Shown here: positions 25,138 through 33,501 of the stretch, piece by piece
How positions within the stretch are numbered: position 1 is the stretch's first letter
How the letters are laid out: every line of letters begins with the position of its first letter
NCBI GenBank assembly: GCA_965601485.1
Contig: OZ271846.1
Coordinates: 1,488,001 to 1,552,000 of the forward strand
Source of the DNA: Methylotenera_A aquatica
Lineage (GTDB): Bacteria; Pseudomonadota; Gammaproteobacteria; Burkholderiales; Methylophilaceae
Reading direction: 5' to 3'
Length of the DNA stretch: 64,000 nt
The notes under the pieces: model-generated
Databases searched by the model: none
What the model saw: the letters and a program-made list of their open reading frames with translations, nothing else
What the model was told of the DNA's origin: nothing
Position numbers and translations under genes: made by a program

Positions 25138-26599
25138 AATGCATGATTGTAGCCGACCTTTTTGTCGCTGACTTAGTAATGATGGCTAAATCGTCCCAGT
25201 TGCCATCTGCTTTAGGCGCATAGTTGCTCGTATCTTTACCCATCGCAGCAAACTGCCCTTCATACCATAATGGTATATAGGGCAATTGTTGGTGAATACG
25301 CGCTGTTGCAGCAGGCCAATCTTCTTTTGCTAGTAAGCTATCCAGCGCTTTATCGGTATACCTGCCACGGTTAAAACCGTTAGGTGGAAAGCTGCTGCTA
25401 CCAAAGGCTTTTGCATAGATTTCTGGCGTTTTAATACCCACCCAAGTTAAGCCGAATAGCTGAAAATTTCCCTTTTTTACATCGGCAAAAAAAGTACCCC
25501 AATCCAAACTTTTTATCTGCAAATCAATACCTGCTTTTGCCATTTGCGCTTGCAAAATGGCGGCAAAGCGTAAACGCTGCGCATCGGTACTGGTTTTATA
25601 AATAAGCTTTAATGGCAATTTAATGCCCGCCTCATGCAATAACTGTTTGGCTTTTTCGGGATTGTATTCGTAAGGTTTTAGTTGGTTATTGCTCATATTG
25701 GTGTAGTGCTTTGGCGGCAAAATGGCGCTGGCAATGAGCGTATTTTGCACCATCACATGCCTAATAATCGCCTCGCGGTCTATAGCATAAGCAATGGCTT
25801 GGCGCACTTTAATATTTTGTAAAGTAGCATCTTGCATATTTAAACCAAGATAAGAAAAATTAGCACCAACGGTAGTTTTAACATTTATTTCAGGCTGATT
25901 TTGCAAATGCTTGACCAACTCTGGCGGCAAATCACCTTGAATCAAATCTACCTCTCCGCGCAGCAATTTAAGCACTCGCACGGTTGGATCTTTTATCTCG
26001 GTTAGGTTAATAATGTGACTATCTTTAACGCGCTCTAACACCAACTTGCTATCCCAATCTACAAATTTTAGCGCGCCACTACCAATGGGATGCTGTGAAA
26101 AATCGTGATTGTTAGCGAGTAAATCGGCAGGCAAAATACCGATAATTAATTTGGATGGAAAATGGTTATCCGCTTGTTTTAATTCAAACAAAATCGATTC
26201 TTTATTGATTAATGTAATTTTTTTAATGTTGGCAAATTCGGCCGAATGTGGCGAGTCTTTTAAACGCAAAATCGAATCATAAGTCTCTTTAACATCTAAA
26301 GCAGTTAAAGCAGCTTGATGATGAAATTTTGCGCGATTTGGCTGCAAGGTAAATTGATATTGCGTTGAGCTAATCAAAGCCCAATTAGCCAATGCTGGCA
26401 CAGGCTTTGAAGCAGCATCAAAATCAACCAATGGCTGATAAATCAGCCGATTCACTCGTTCCGATGCGGCATCGGTGGCATAACGAGGGTCTAAATTAAG
26501 CGGCGCTTGAGAAATGGCAAAATTGGTTTCTATATCATTATTTTGCTGACTACAACCAGCAAATAAGACCATCAGAAAAATAAATATATGTCTTTGCAA
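25127..26599 (-). CDS. Peptide ABC transporter substrate-binding lipoprotein
   Basis: A 490-residue family 5 extracellular solute-binding protein. The N-terminus has a short hydrophobic run and lipobox (FAGC, Cys at about 16), so it is a lipoprotein. Typical features are NLDPRYATDAASERVNRLIYQPL at the start of the mature part and VRQAIAYAIDREAII near residue 270. The start appears to be TTG at 26599; an in-frame ATG nine codons later would ruin the signal peptide. It begins 3 bases after rlmD. The substrate may be a peptide, perhaps a muropeptide peptide. Confidence 0.88.
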   Translation of the reverse strand: MQRHIFIFLMVLFAGCSQQNNDIETNFAISQAPLNLDPRYATDAASERVNRLIYQPLVDFDAASKPVPALANWALISSTQYQFTLQPNRAKFHHQAALTALDVKETYDSILRLKDSPHSAEFANIKKITLINKESILFELKQADNHFPSKLIIGILPADLLANNHDFSQHPIGSGALKFVDWDSKLVLERVKDSHIINLTEIKDPTVRVLKLLRGEVDLIQGDLPPELVKHLQNQPEINVKTTVGANFSYLGLNMQDATLQNIKVRQAIAYAIDREAIIRHVMVQNTLIASAILPPKHYTNMSNNQLKPYEYNPEKAKQLLHEAGIKLPLKLIYKTSTDAQRLRFAAILQAQMAKAGIDLQIKSLDWGTFFADVKKGNFQLFGLTWVGIKTPEIYAKAFGSSSFPPNGFNRGRYTDKALDSLLAKEDWPAATARIHQQLPYIPLWYEGQFAAMGKDTSNYAPKADGNWDDLAIITKSATKRSATIMHYAN

Positions 26600-26602
26600 T
26601 TA

Positions 26603-27982
26603 TTAGCTTTCTGTCTGCACAAACAAAGCAATTGATTCCACATGACTGGTATGCGGGAACATATTAATAACACCTGCTGCGCTTAGGGTATAGCCTTTTT
26701 CATTCACTAGCACTCCTGCATCGCGCGCTAGTGTTGCAGGATTGCAGGATACGTAGACTATCGTTTGTGGTGCAGTAGAAGAGTCTATTGCTTGCACCAA
26801 TTCGTAAGCGCCATCACGCGGTGGGTCTATCAGCCATTTATCAAACTTTCCTAAATCTAATAACGCTTCTGCCGTCATTTTGAATAAGTCGCTCACACCA
26901 AATTTTACATTTTTAATATTGTTTAGTTGTGCGCTTTCATTGGCTCTATCCACCAGATTAGCCAGCCCCTCTAAACCCAATACTGCAACTCCTCTGCAAG
27001 CGATTGGCAAGCTAAAGTTACCAATGCCGCAAAAGAAATCGGCGATTTTTTCACCCGCTTGTGGATTCAATAATTGCATGGCGCGGCGAATCATCACTTG
27101 GTTGATTTGCGGGTTCACTTGCGTAAATTCATTGGGTTTAAAGGGGTAGATTAAACCGAACTCTGGTAAACTGTATCTGAGCGCGTTGCCATTCAATGGC
27201 CAAAATGGCTTAATGGTGTCAGGGCCCTTGGTTTGTGTCCAAACTTGCACCTTATGCTCATCTGCAAAGCTTTTAAACAGAGTCTCGTCATCAATCGTTA
27301 GTGCACTCATAATGCGAAGAATCAGCACGATTACGCTACCTTCCTGCCCACTACTGAGGTCAGCTTCGCCGACTGCCAGTTCAATTTGCGGCAGCTTATC
27401 GCGTATGCTTAATTGCACAATCATTTGCTGCAAAGGCGCAATCAACGCGGACACTTCCGGCATCAATACTTCACAGGAATTCATATCGGCCACATAGCGT
27501 GTGGCTTTTTCGTTAAAACCCACAAGTACTCGCTGCTTTTTCTCTACATATTTCACACTTAAACGTGCTTTGTGGCGATAACCCCAAGTAGGGCCGTACA
27601 GTGCTGGCAACATATTGTCTGGTTTTACTTTACCAATATGCCATAAATCGTTTTCCAGCAAACGCTGCTTGGCCGCCACTTGTGCATTGGCATCTAAATG
27701 CTGTAATTTGCAGCCGCCGCATAGACCAAAATGCGGGCATTTTGGTGTCACGCGCTGATTAGATTGCATCAAGATATTGATTACTTTAGCGACTTCGTAG
27801 CTTGGTTTGATGTGTTGCGATTGATAACTAACGCGCTCATTGGGCAGGGCACCATCGATAAAAATGGTTTTACCATCTACATGCGCAACGCCGCGCCCCT
27901 CTTGGTCTAGGGATTCAATAGTGGCATTTAAAATAGGATTTAAACTGGGATCTTGTCGACTAGGCTTGCGGTTTCTTCTCAT
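26603..27982 (-). CDS. rlmD: 23S rRNA (uracil1939-C5)-methyltransferase
   Basis: A 459-residue RlmD/RumA. It has an N-terminal TRAM domain (residues about 14-72), the four-Cys iron-sulfur site that includes CPHFGLCGGC near residue 83, and a C-terminal SAM methyltransferase with DFFCGIGNFSLP (motif I), IDPPRDGA and the catalytic Cys in VSCNPATLARD. The length and order of domains are normal. The gene precedes the peptide-transport set with only 3 bases, so it may lead that operon. Confidence 0.94.
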   Translation of the reverse strand: MRRNRKPSRQDPSLNPILNATIESLDQEGRGVAHVDGKTIFIDGALPNERVSYQSQHIKPSYEVAKVINILMQSNQRVTPKCPHFGLCGGCKLQHLDANAQVAAKQRLLENDLWHIGKVKPDNMLPALYGPTWGYRHKARLSVKYVEKKQRVLVGFNEKATRYVADMNSCEVLMPEVSALIAPLQQMIVQLSIRDKLPQIELAVGEADLSSGQEGSVIVLILRIMSALTIDDETLFKSFADEHKVQVWTQTKGPDTIKPFWPLNGNALRYSLPEFGLIYPFKPNEFTQVNPQINQVMIRRAMQLLNPQAGEKIADFFCGIGNFSLPIACRGVAVLGLEGLANLVDRANESAQLNNIKNVKFGVSDLFKMTAEALLDLGKFDKWLIDPPRDGAYELVQAIDSSTAPQTIVYVSCNPATLARDAGVLVNEKGYTLSAAGVINMFPHTSHVESIALFVQTES

Positions 27983-28058
27983 GAAGACATTTTAACCGAA
28001 AGGCCTTCATTAGAGTAACGTCAAATTAAACCGCATCTGGCAGAAAAAATTGAAAGCT

Positions 28059-28832
28059 TTATCGCCACGCTGCTAAAAATTCGGCCCAATGCGGTGCACT
28101 GTAACTTGTTAAGGTTTCGCGCATCAATTCAATTTCGGTGGCATATTCCACTTTTGTTAAATGCCCGCGCATTAGCTGAAATCGCAAATAAACCAAATGC
28201 GTATTGGCTACATCAGTTTCGCAGTAATTGCGGATTTCTTCTATTTTTCCTGCTTTAAAGGCTTCCCACACTTTGCTGCCATCCATGCCCAGCTTGCCCG
28301 GAAAGCCGCATAGCTTAGCTAAATCATCCAGCGGCGCATTAGCACGTGCGTTGTACAAAGCCAGCAAATCCATCAAATCTAAATGCCGGGTGTGATAACG
28401 GCTAATGTAATTATTCCATTTAAAATCTTTATCATCTTCGCCCAAATCCCAATAGCGCGGCGCCACCACATTATTCACCATGGCGCGATAATGCAACACG
28501 GGCAAATCAAAGCCGCTACCATTCCAAGAAATAATTTGCGGTGTGTATTTTTCAACGCCGTCAAAAAAACGCTGAATGATTTCAGCTTCAGTTGAGTTAA
28601 CATCACCCAGCGTCCACACTTTAAAGTTGCTGCCTTCACGCAAAGCACAAGAAATCGCACATACTTTATGTTGATGCAAGGGCAAGAAATCACTACCGTT
28701 ATGCTGGCGCCGCAGGTGCAGTGCGATATTGGCGACGTCTTCATCTGATGTTTCTAAAGGCAATTCCAGCAAAGCGCGCAGGCCAGTGGTGTCTGGAATG
28801 GTTTCTATATCAAATACTAAAGTGGGCGTCAT
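28059..28832 (-). CDS. PolB-like 3'-5' exonuclease family protein
   Basis: A 257-residue protein of the predicted DnaQ/PolB-type 3'-5' exonuclease family. Exo I is VFDIETIPD at the N-terminus, Exo II is in ISWNGSGFDLPVL near residue 105, and Exo III may be in YCETDVANTHLVY near residue 208, giving a DEDD set. It is likely a stand-alone exonuclease; the substrate is unknown. Three bases separate it from the DUF4124 gene upstream. Confidence 0.85.
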   Translation of the reverse strand: MTPTLVFDIETIPDTTGLRALLELPLETSDEDVANIALHLRRQHNGSDFLPLHQHKVCAISCALREGSNFKVWTLGDVNSTEAEIIQRFFDGVEKYTPQIISWNGSGFDLPVLHYRAMVNNVVAPRYWDLGEDDKDFKWNNYISRYHTRHLDLMDLLALYNARANAPLDDLAKLCGFPGKLGMDGSKVWEAFKAGKIEEIRNYCETDVANTHLVYLRFQLMRGHLTKVEYATEIELMRETLTSYSAPHWAEFLAAWR

Positions 28833-28834
28833 TA

Positions 28835-29281
28835 TTAATTACGGCCGCTTGAACAGCTAGGCTGCTGAACGGAAGTGCAACCTTTTACACCTTCTTCGTT
28901 TATGCCGCCTCTTACATTTCGGTATTGTGCAAAGCAATTTTGGCTTTTCTTGTATTTTTGCATTTGCACCTCACAGCTCTCATTGGTTTTGGCTTCTGAG
29001 TTGCTTGGGTCTCTTACGGGAGGAACTGCTAATAAGATGGGCGGAGATTGTTCAAGCTTGTCTGCCTGATTACTGTCGTCTTTTTTAACTTTCGGTATTG
29101 CTGGGGAAGATATTACATTTTCCTTAATTTCTACCGCTTTTGCTTTATTTTTATATCTAGCAGGGACCGAATCACCATAAGTAGTAACGCCTTTTTCATC
29201 CCCCCATTCATAGGTTTCTGCATGGCTAAAAACCGGATAGGACAATCCTAATGCAAACAATAAAACCTGTTCAATATGCAT
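28835..29281 (-). CDS. DUF4124 domain exported protein
   Basis: A 148-residue protein with a probable signal peptide (cut near VFSHA-ETY, about residue 22) and an N-terminal DUF4124 motif, YEWGDEKGVTTYGDSVPARY. The middle is a low-complexity Lys/Pro/Ser linker and the end holds four Cys, some in PSCSSG. DUF4124 proteins are common in beta- and gammaproteobacteria and have no known function. Upstream lies a short direct repeat of ACCAATGATT. Confidence 0.8.
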   Translation of the reverse strand: MHIEQVLLFALGLSYPVFSHAETYEWGDEKGVTTYGDSVPARYKNKAKAVEIKENVISSPAIPKVKKDDSNQADKLEQSPPILLAVPPVRDPSNSEAKTNESCEVQMQKYKKSQNCFAQYRNVRGGINEEGVKGCTSVQQPSCSSGRN

Positions 29282-29325
29282 ATTTTTACCAATGATTTTT
29301 TTACCAATGATTATTTAGTGAAAAA

Positions 29326-29745
29326 TTATTTTTTAACCCAAGTACCCGCATTTTGGTAGTACCAGCCACTTTGCGCTTTATCTACCCAGCGCCCTGCAAA
29401 CGTACTGCGAATTTCGCCTGCCCATTCGGGGTGGCCGTTACCGGCAGCAATTTCTTTATATAGCGCACTGCGGTCACTGTTCTCGGCAGCCACCAAACTA
29501 TTAATACCACCGCGGTCTTTTAAGGGCACAGCAGTGGCATCGCGCACAGCAACCAAACCATCGGCGGTGAATCCAACGGCGCCAGTATTGTAATGCGGAT
29601 TTAATTGGTTATGACGTGCTTGCATGCTATTTTTAATGGCGGTAATGGCAGGCGTATTGACATCCAAATTGGCCGCCGCGCTAACCCAATTGCTGCTCAA
29701 TAATGTAGCTATTAACAAACTAAAAACGGTTATCAGTTTTTTCAT
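29326..29745 (-). CDS. YdbL family DUF1318 periplasmic protein
   Basis: A 139-residue exported protein (signal peptide cut near VSAAA, about residue 24) of the YdbL/DUF1318 family. Typical parts are NSMQARHNQLNPHYNTGAVG and AAENSDRSALYKEIAAGNGHP. The C-terminus has an unusual extra stretch ending in a WYYQNAGTWVKK motif. In E. coli ydbL follows ydbH and ynbE, and the same order is kept here. It is thought to modulate the YdbH-YnbE lipid transport bridge. AAGGAAACACC precedes the ATG. Confidence 0.85.
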   Translation of the reverse strand: MKKLITVFSLLIATLLSSNWVSAAANLDVNTPAITAIKNSMQARHNQLNPHYNTGAVGFTADGLVAVRDATAVPLKDRGGINSLVAAENSDRSALYKEIAAGNGHPEWAGEIRSTFAGRWVDKAQSGWYYQNAGTWVKK

Positions 29746-29773
29746 GGTGTTTCCTTAATTATGGGGGTTTAAG

Positions 29774-29956
29774 CTACTTGGTTGGCGCGTTTGCCGGTTG
29801 GACAGGCGGCTCTTCGCCTGGCTTAAGTTGCCACACTTCATCGATAATTTTATCGGCCGCTTTTTCGGCTGCCGCGGCAGGAAAGTAAATATTGATGGTG
29901 ACACACCCCGGTATTAACAAAATCAATATCCCAATAATGCCTATTTTTTTAATCAT
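29774..29956 (-). CDS. Small YnbE-like lipoprotein
   Basis: A 60-residue lipoprotein: hydrophobic signal with lipobox IPGC (Cys18) followed by VTINIYFPAAAAEKAADKII. It sits between the YdbH-like and YdbL-like genes, the ynbE position in E. coli, where YnbE is an outer-membrane lipoprotein that stacks onto YdbH to bridge the periplasm. The mature sequence is only loosely like E. coli YnbE and also resembles N-terminal parts of some DUF1318 lipoproteins, so the function rests on context. Confidence 0.75.
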   Translation of the reverse strand: MIKKIGIIGILILLIPGCVTINIYFPAAAAEKAADKIIDEVWQLKPGEEPPVQPANAPTK

Positions 29957-29966
29957 TCATTTGTCC

Positions 29967-31763
29967 TTAATTCACAATCACTTTGGTATTGCTATCGGTA
30001 ATACGTTTAACTCTGCCCAACAAATCTCGCAAACTCACTTTTTGAGTATAGCCATTCACGTTCACAGCAGGGATACCTTTACCTTTAACGATAATGTACC
30101 CATTTGGCGTTGACTCAACGCCGCCCATTTCGCATATATCTTGCCTTAATTTGCAACTTAAGCCTATTTTTTCGTAGTTAAATTCTTTAAAAAATCGCAA
30201 AAAGGTGCGCTGCAAAGCAACTGCCGTCCCTTCGCCACCTAAGGCGGTAATATTTTCTACCGCACGTTGCGATATTTTTTTAAGATGCCGACCTTTACTG
30301 GTTTGAATCGACGCATCCAATTGCACGGGTTTCCAGTTTTCTAGCACCATGTCTTTCACAACGCCATCTAGTTTGCCCTCAATAGCACCAAAACTAAAGG
30401 TACGAGTTAAATCGCCCAAATCCAAATTGCGCATTTTTAAATCGGCATATAAACGTGGCGCCACACCCAGCGGGTCATCAATAATCAAATCATTCATGCT
30501 AATACTGCCATTAAACGCGTTAAAATTCATTGCGCCATCCATATTTAGCTGTTTATTGGCATATGTCACCAGCGGAATTTGCCCAGAAATTTGCCCTTTC
30601 ATCTCTGGCCAACCCAGCGCTTTGCTAAATTCATTTAAGGTAATAGGCACTAGATTCATGCGTAAATGCCATGCCCAGTTATCGCCCAAGCGCACGGCGG
30701 AGACATCAGACAAACTTAGCGCGCCATCTAAAACGGGCAAATCTAATTTTGGCGCAGTAAGCGAAAAGCGATTTATTTCGGCCGTTAAATTGGTTTGACG
30801 TAAACCTATTTTAAGCAAATGCCCGCTTTCATAAGCCAATTGCAACTGCTTCGGCTCATCATAATCCCAAGGAATATGTGCGTTGATATGGCTAAAACCG
30901 AATTTACCATTTTTATCTTCTATAGTGGCATCGTGCAGATTCAACTCAAAGCTGGTCGGCGCTAAGTTTTTAATCTCAAATTGCCAATCGGCCTTGCCAG
31001 ATACATTCATATTGCCAAAAGCGGATTTCTCTGCCATTGGCTTTAAAAATAATGCATATAGCCCAGTAAAATCCACATCTTTGGCGTTTACTTTTACGTC
31101 TTCCACTATTTTAGTTTTAATGTTTATAGTGGCAGTTGCCTGCATTTTTCCCACTTCATTTACTAGCAAACTAGCCTGCTGAACATTGATAATATCTTGC
31201 TTAAAGGTACCATCAATTTCAAACGCGTTATCCGCTTTGCCAAAGTAAAACGGCTGCCAATATAATTCACCAGCCGTCCAGCTAATTAGCCCATTCCAAG
31301 CCCATGTATCGGTTGAAATTGGTTTTTTAGCCGCCATTTTTATTTGACCAGTTAGCTTTTCACCAGCATGCAAGCCTGCTTCATCACTAAAATTGGCGCC
31401 ATTAAAATCAATATCTAGCGCAAACTCGGAGGGGTAACTAACAAAGATAACCGAAAAAGGAGCACTGATTTGTTTGGATTTAAATTGCCCATTTAAGCAT
31501 TGTGCTTGGCCTATTTTCTCAGTAAAAAATTGGCCGCATTTTAAATCAAAATGCGCAAAAGCTTTTTCGCTCATGGGTTTTAAGTCAGCGTTAAGTATAA
31601 GTTTTGGCTGAGCACCCTTTAAATCGACATGAAATTTTGCGTTTTTAAGCTGTCCAACGGGTGCGTCTACTTCACTAACAATGATTTGAATGCTACTGAT
31701 GGCAGTTGCTTGTTGCGCAAAACTCATTAAGAAAAAGCATAGTAATAAAATGATGCGCAACAT
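29967..31763 (-). CDS. YdbH-like AsmA-type lipid-transport protein
   Basis: A 598-residue protein with a signal peptide or N-terminal anchor (LRIILLLCFFLMSFAQQATA) and an extended beta-rich body like the dicarboxylate-transport/YdbH family of AsmA-like proteins. The C-terminal part (FNAFNGSISMNDLIIDDP and FLRFFKEFNYEKIGLSCKL) matches the family best. In E. coli YdbH, TamB and YhdP together carry phospholipids to the outer membrane. It is shorter than E. coli YdbH (about 880 residues), so part of the N-terminal repeats is missing. The YnbE-like gene starts 11 bases after the stop. Confidence 0.82.
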   Translation of the reverse strand: MLRIILLLCFFLMSFAQQATAISSIQIIVSEVDAPVGQLKNAKFHVDLKGAQPKLILNADLKPMSEKAFAHFDLKCGQFFTEKIGQAQCLNGQFKSKQISAPFSVIFVSYPSEFALDIDFNGANFSDEAGLHAGEKLTGQIKMAAKKPISTDTWAWNGLISWTAGELYWQPFYFGKADNAFEIDGTFKQDIINVQQASLLVNEVGKMQATATINIKTKIVEDVKVNAKDVDFTGLYALFLKPMAEKSAFGNMNVSGKADWQFEIKNLAPTSFELNLHDATIEDKNGKFGFSHINAHIPWDYDEPKQLQLAYESGHLLKIGLRQTNLTAEINRFSLTAPKLDLPVLDGALSLSDVSAVRLGDNWAWHLRMNLVPITLNEFSKALGWPEMKGQISGQIPLVTYANKQLNMDGAMNFNAFNGSISMNDLIIDDPLGVAPRLYADLKMRNLDLGDLTRTFSFGAIEGKLDGVVKDMVLENWKPVQLDASIQTSKGRHLKKISQRAVENITALGGEGTAVALQRTFLRFFKEFNYEKIGLSCKLRQDICEMGGVESTPNGYIIVKGKGIPAVNVNGYTQKVSLRDLLGRVKRITDSNTKVIVN

Positions 31764-31773
31764 GAAAACTTAA

Positions 31774-32664
31774 TTAACCGGGGAAAACGCCTGTAGACAA
31801 ATAACGGTCGCCCCTATCGCACACAATCGACACAATCACGGCATCTTTCAGTTCTTTGGATAATTGCAGCGCCGTATAAAGTCCGCCACCGCTAGATATA
31901 CCCGCAAAAATACCTTCTTCTGTGGCAAGTTTTCGCGTCATATTTTCTGCATTTTTCTGGGATACATATCGCAATTCATCCACCCGTTTGGCATCAAAAA
32001 TAGTGGGCATGTATTCCAATGGCCATTTACGAATACCTGGAATCTGCGAGCCTTCTTCTGGCTGCACCCCAATGATTTGAATCTTGGGGTTTTGCTCTTT
32101 TAAATAACGTGAAACGCCCATAATCGTGCCCGTAGTGCCCATGCTGGCAACAAAATGTGTGATTTCGCCTGCCGTATCACGCCAAATCTCTGGGCCTGTA
32201 GTTTCATAATGTGCCAGCGGATTATCTTGATTACCAAACTGATTCAGTACAATGCCTTCGCCTTCGGCTTGCATTTTCATGGCTACATCTCGCGCCAATT
32301 CCATACTGCCGTCTTTTGGCGTTAATACTAGCTCTGCGCCATAGGCTTTCATGCTTTGGCGGCGCTCTAAACTTTGGTTTTCCGGCATTATCAATACCAT
32401 CTTGTAACCCCGCATGGCAGCTACCATCGCCAAGGCAATACCAGTATTGCCGCTAGTTGCCTCAATTAAAGTATCGCCTGGTTTGATTTCGCCGCGCGCC
32501 TCTGCACGAGTAATCATCGAATAAGCTGGCCTATCTTTAACGGAACCTGCAGGGTTATTGCCCTCTAATTTCAATAAAATTGTATTGCTAGGGTTGGGAT
32601 TCATACGCTGCAATTTAACCAGTGGTGTATTGCCCACAAAATGATCTAAGGTTTCGATATCCAT
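31774..32664 (-). CDS. cysM: Cysteine synthase B
   Basis: A 296-residue PLP enzyme that makes cysteine from O-acetylserine and sulfide or thiosulfate. The PLP lysine is Lys43 in NNPAGSVKDRPA; EATSGNTGIALAM is the phosphate/substrate loop. The MPENQSLERRQSMKAYGAEL stretch is typical of CysM rather than CysK. It is 10 bases upstream of the YdbH-like gene, so it may share a transcript. Confidence 0.94.
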   Translation of the reverse strand: MDIETLDHFVGNTPLVKLQRMNPNPSNTILLKLEGNNPAGSVKDRPAYSMITRAEARGEIKPGDTLIEATSGNTGIALAMVAAMRGYKMVLIMPENQSLERRQSMKAYGAELVLTPKDGSMELARDVAMKMQAEGEGIVLNQFGNQDNPLAHYETTGPEIWRDTAGEITHFVASMGTTGTIMGVSRYLKEQNPKIQIIGVQPEEGSQIPGIRKWPLEYMPTIFDAKRVDELRYVSQKNAENMTRKLATEEGIFAGISSGGGLYTALQLSKELKDAVIVSIVCDRGDRYLSTGVFPG

Positions 32665-32696
32665 ATGATTGTTTCTTTAAATAATTACTTTTTTGA

Positions 32697-32936
32697 TTAA
32701 GTCAGACTTTTTAATTTACTGAAATACATCGCGGCAAAAGCGGCTATTAAAAAAACAACTGGCCCTGCAAACACGCCATAGTAAATCATATGAGCAATAC
32801 CCGATTGTGTACCTGCATGGGCAAACGCATGCCAAAAAGTGAAGTTATTAAACAATCCGTACACAAACAATACGGCTGAAAAAAAAGCAAAGGTTTGCAT
32901 GCCCCGCTTTAAGCCAATTTTCCAATGATTTAACAT
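32697..32936 (-). CDS. Small two-helix membrane protein
   Basis: A 79-residue protein with two hydrophobic helices (FAFFSAVLFVYGLFNNFTFW and YYGVFAGPVVFLIAAFAAMYF) separated by a His-containing loop. I do not recognise it. It starts 2 bases after the dsbB stop, so it is probably co-translated and may be a membrane partner of DsbB, but nothing in the sequence proves this. Confidence 0.65.
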   Translation of the reverse strand: MLNHWKIGLKRGMQTFAFFSAVLFVYGLFNNFTFWHAFAHAGTQSGIAHMIYYGVFAGPVVFLIAAFAAMYFSKLKSLT

Positions 32937-32938
32937 GG

Positions 32939-33448
32939 CTAGGCTTTACTAAAAGCTAAGTAGACCGCAAGCGCCGCGAAGCCTAAAAATGAGATTAAGC
33001 CCAGCTGCGGCAATGTTAAGCCTATAAACGTCCAATCAATGGCAGCGCAATCGCCTGTGCCGCGAAATAGTAATTTAAATGCTTTTTGCAGTGGAAAATT
33101 CTCAAACATATAATCAAATCCGACACCGCAATCGGCAATCATGCTTTCACGGTTGGCTTGTAAATACCAATGCCGAATTGCCACACCTGCGCCGCCAAGA
33201 GCGGTTAATACTTGTAAAGCCGCGAATATTTTTTTAAAAATGTTGGCTGGCGGAATAAAAGTACTGATTAGAAACAACACACCCAAGCCCATAAACACCA
33301 TGCGTTGGGTAATGCACAATGGACAAGGCTCTAGTTTATAAGTGGTTTGAATCACTAAAGCCAACGCCACAATACCAAAGCACAAAACAAAGCCCAGCAA
33401 ATAGCCGCGTTTACCCGCTAATAATGTATTGAATATTTTTTGTAACAT
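32939..33448 (-). CDS. dsbB: Disulfide bond formation protein B
   Basis: DsbB reoxidises DsbA and passes electrons to quinones. The 169-residue protein has four membrane helices, the first redox pair Cys42-Pro-Leu-Cys45, and a second periplasmic pair formed by the Cys in MIADCGVGF and the Cys in GTGDCAAID. QRMVFMGLGVLF after the first pair is typical. Divergent from xseA with a 53-base gap. Confidence 0.93.
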   Translation of the reverse strand: MLQKIFNTLLAGKRGYLLGFVLCFGIVALALVIQTTYKLEPCPLCITQRMVFMGLGVLFLISTFIPPANIFKKIFAALQVLTALGGAGVAIRHWYLQANRESMIADCGVGFDYMFENFPLQKAFKLLFRGTGDCAAIDWTFIGLTLPQLGLISFLGFAALAVYLAFSKA

Positions 33449-33501
33449 TTGTGTTAACGCCTATAATTCGGTTAATAGATGATTGTAATTGATAAAGCTG
33501 T

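Noticed and set aside
29282..29325. Repeat of ACCAATGATT as a mobile element remnant
   Set aside because: Two short copies in a small AT-rich gap are too little to support a mobile element.
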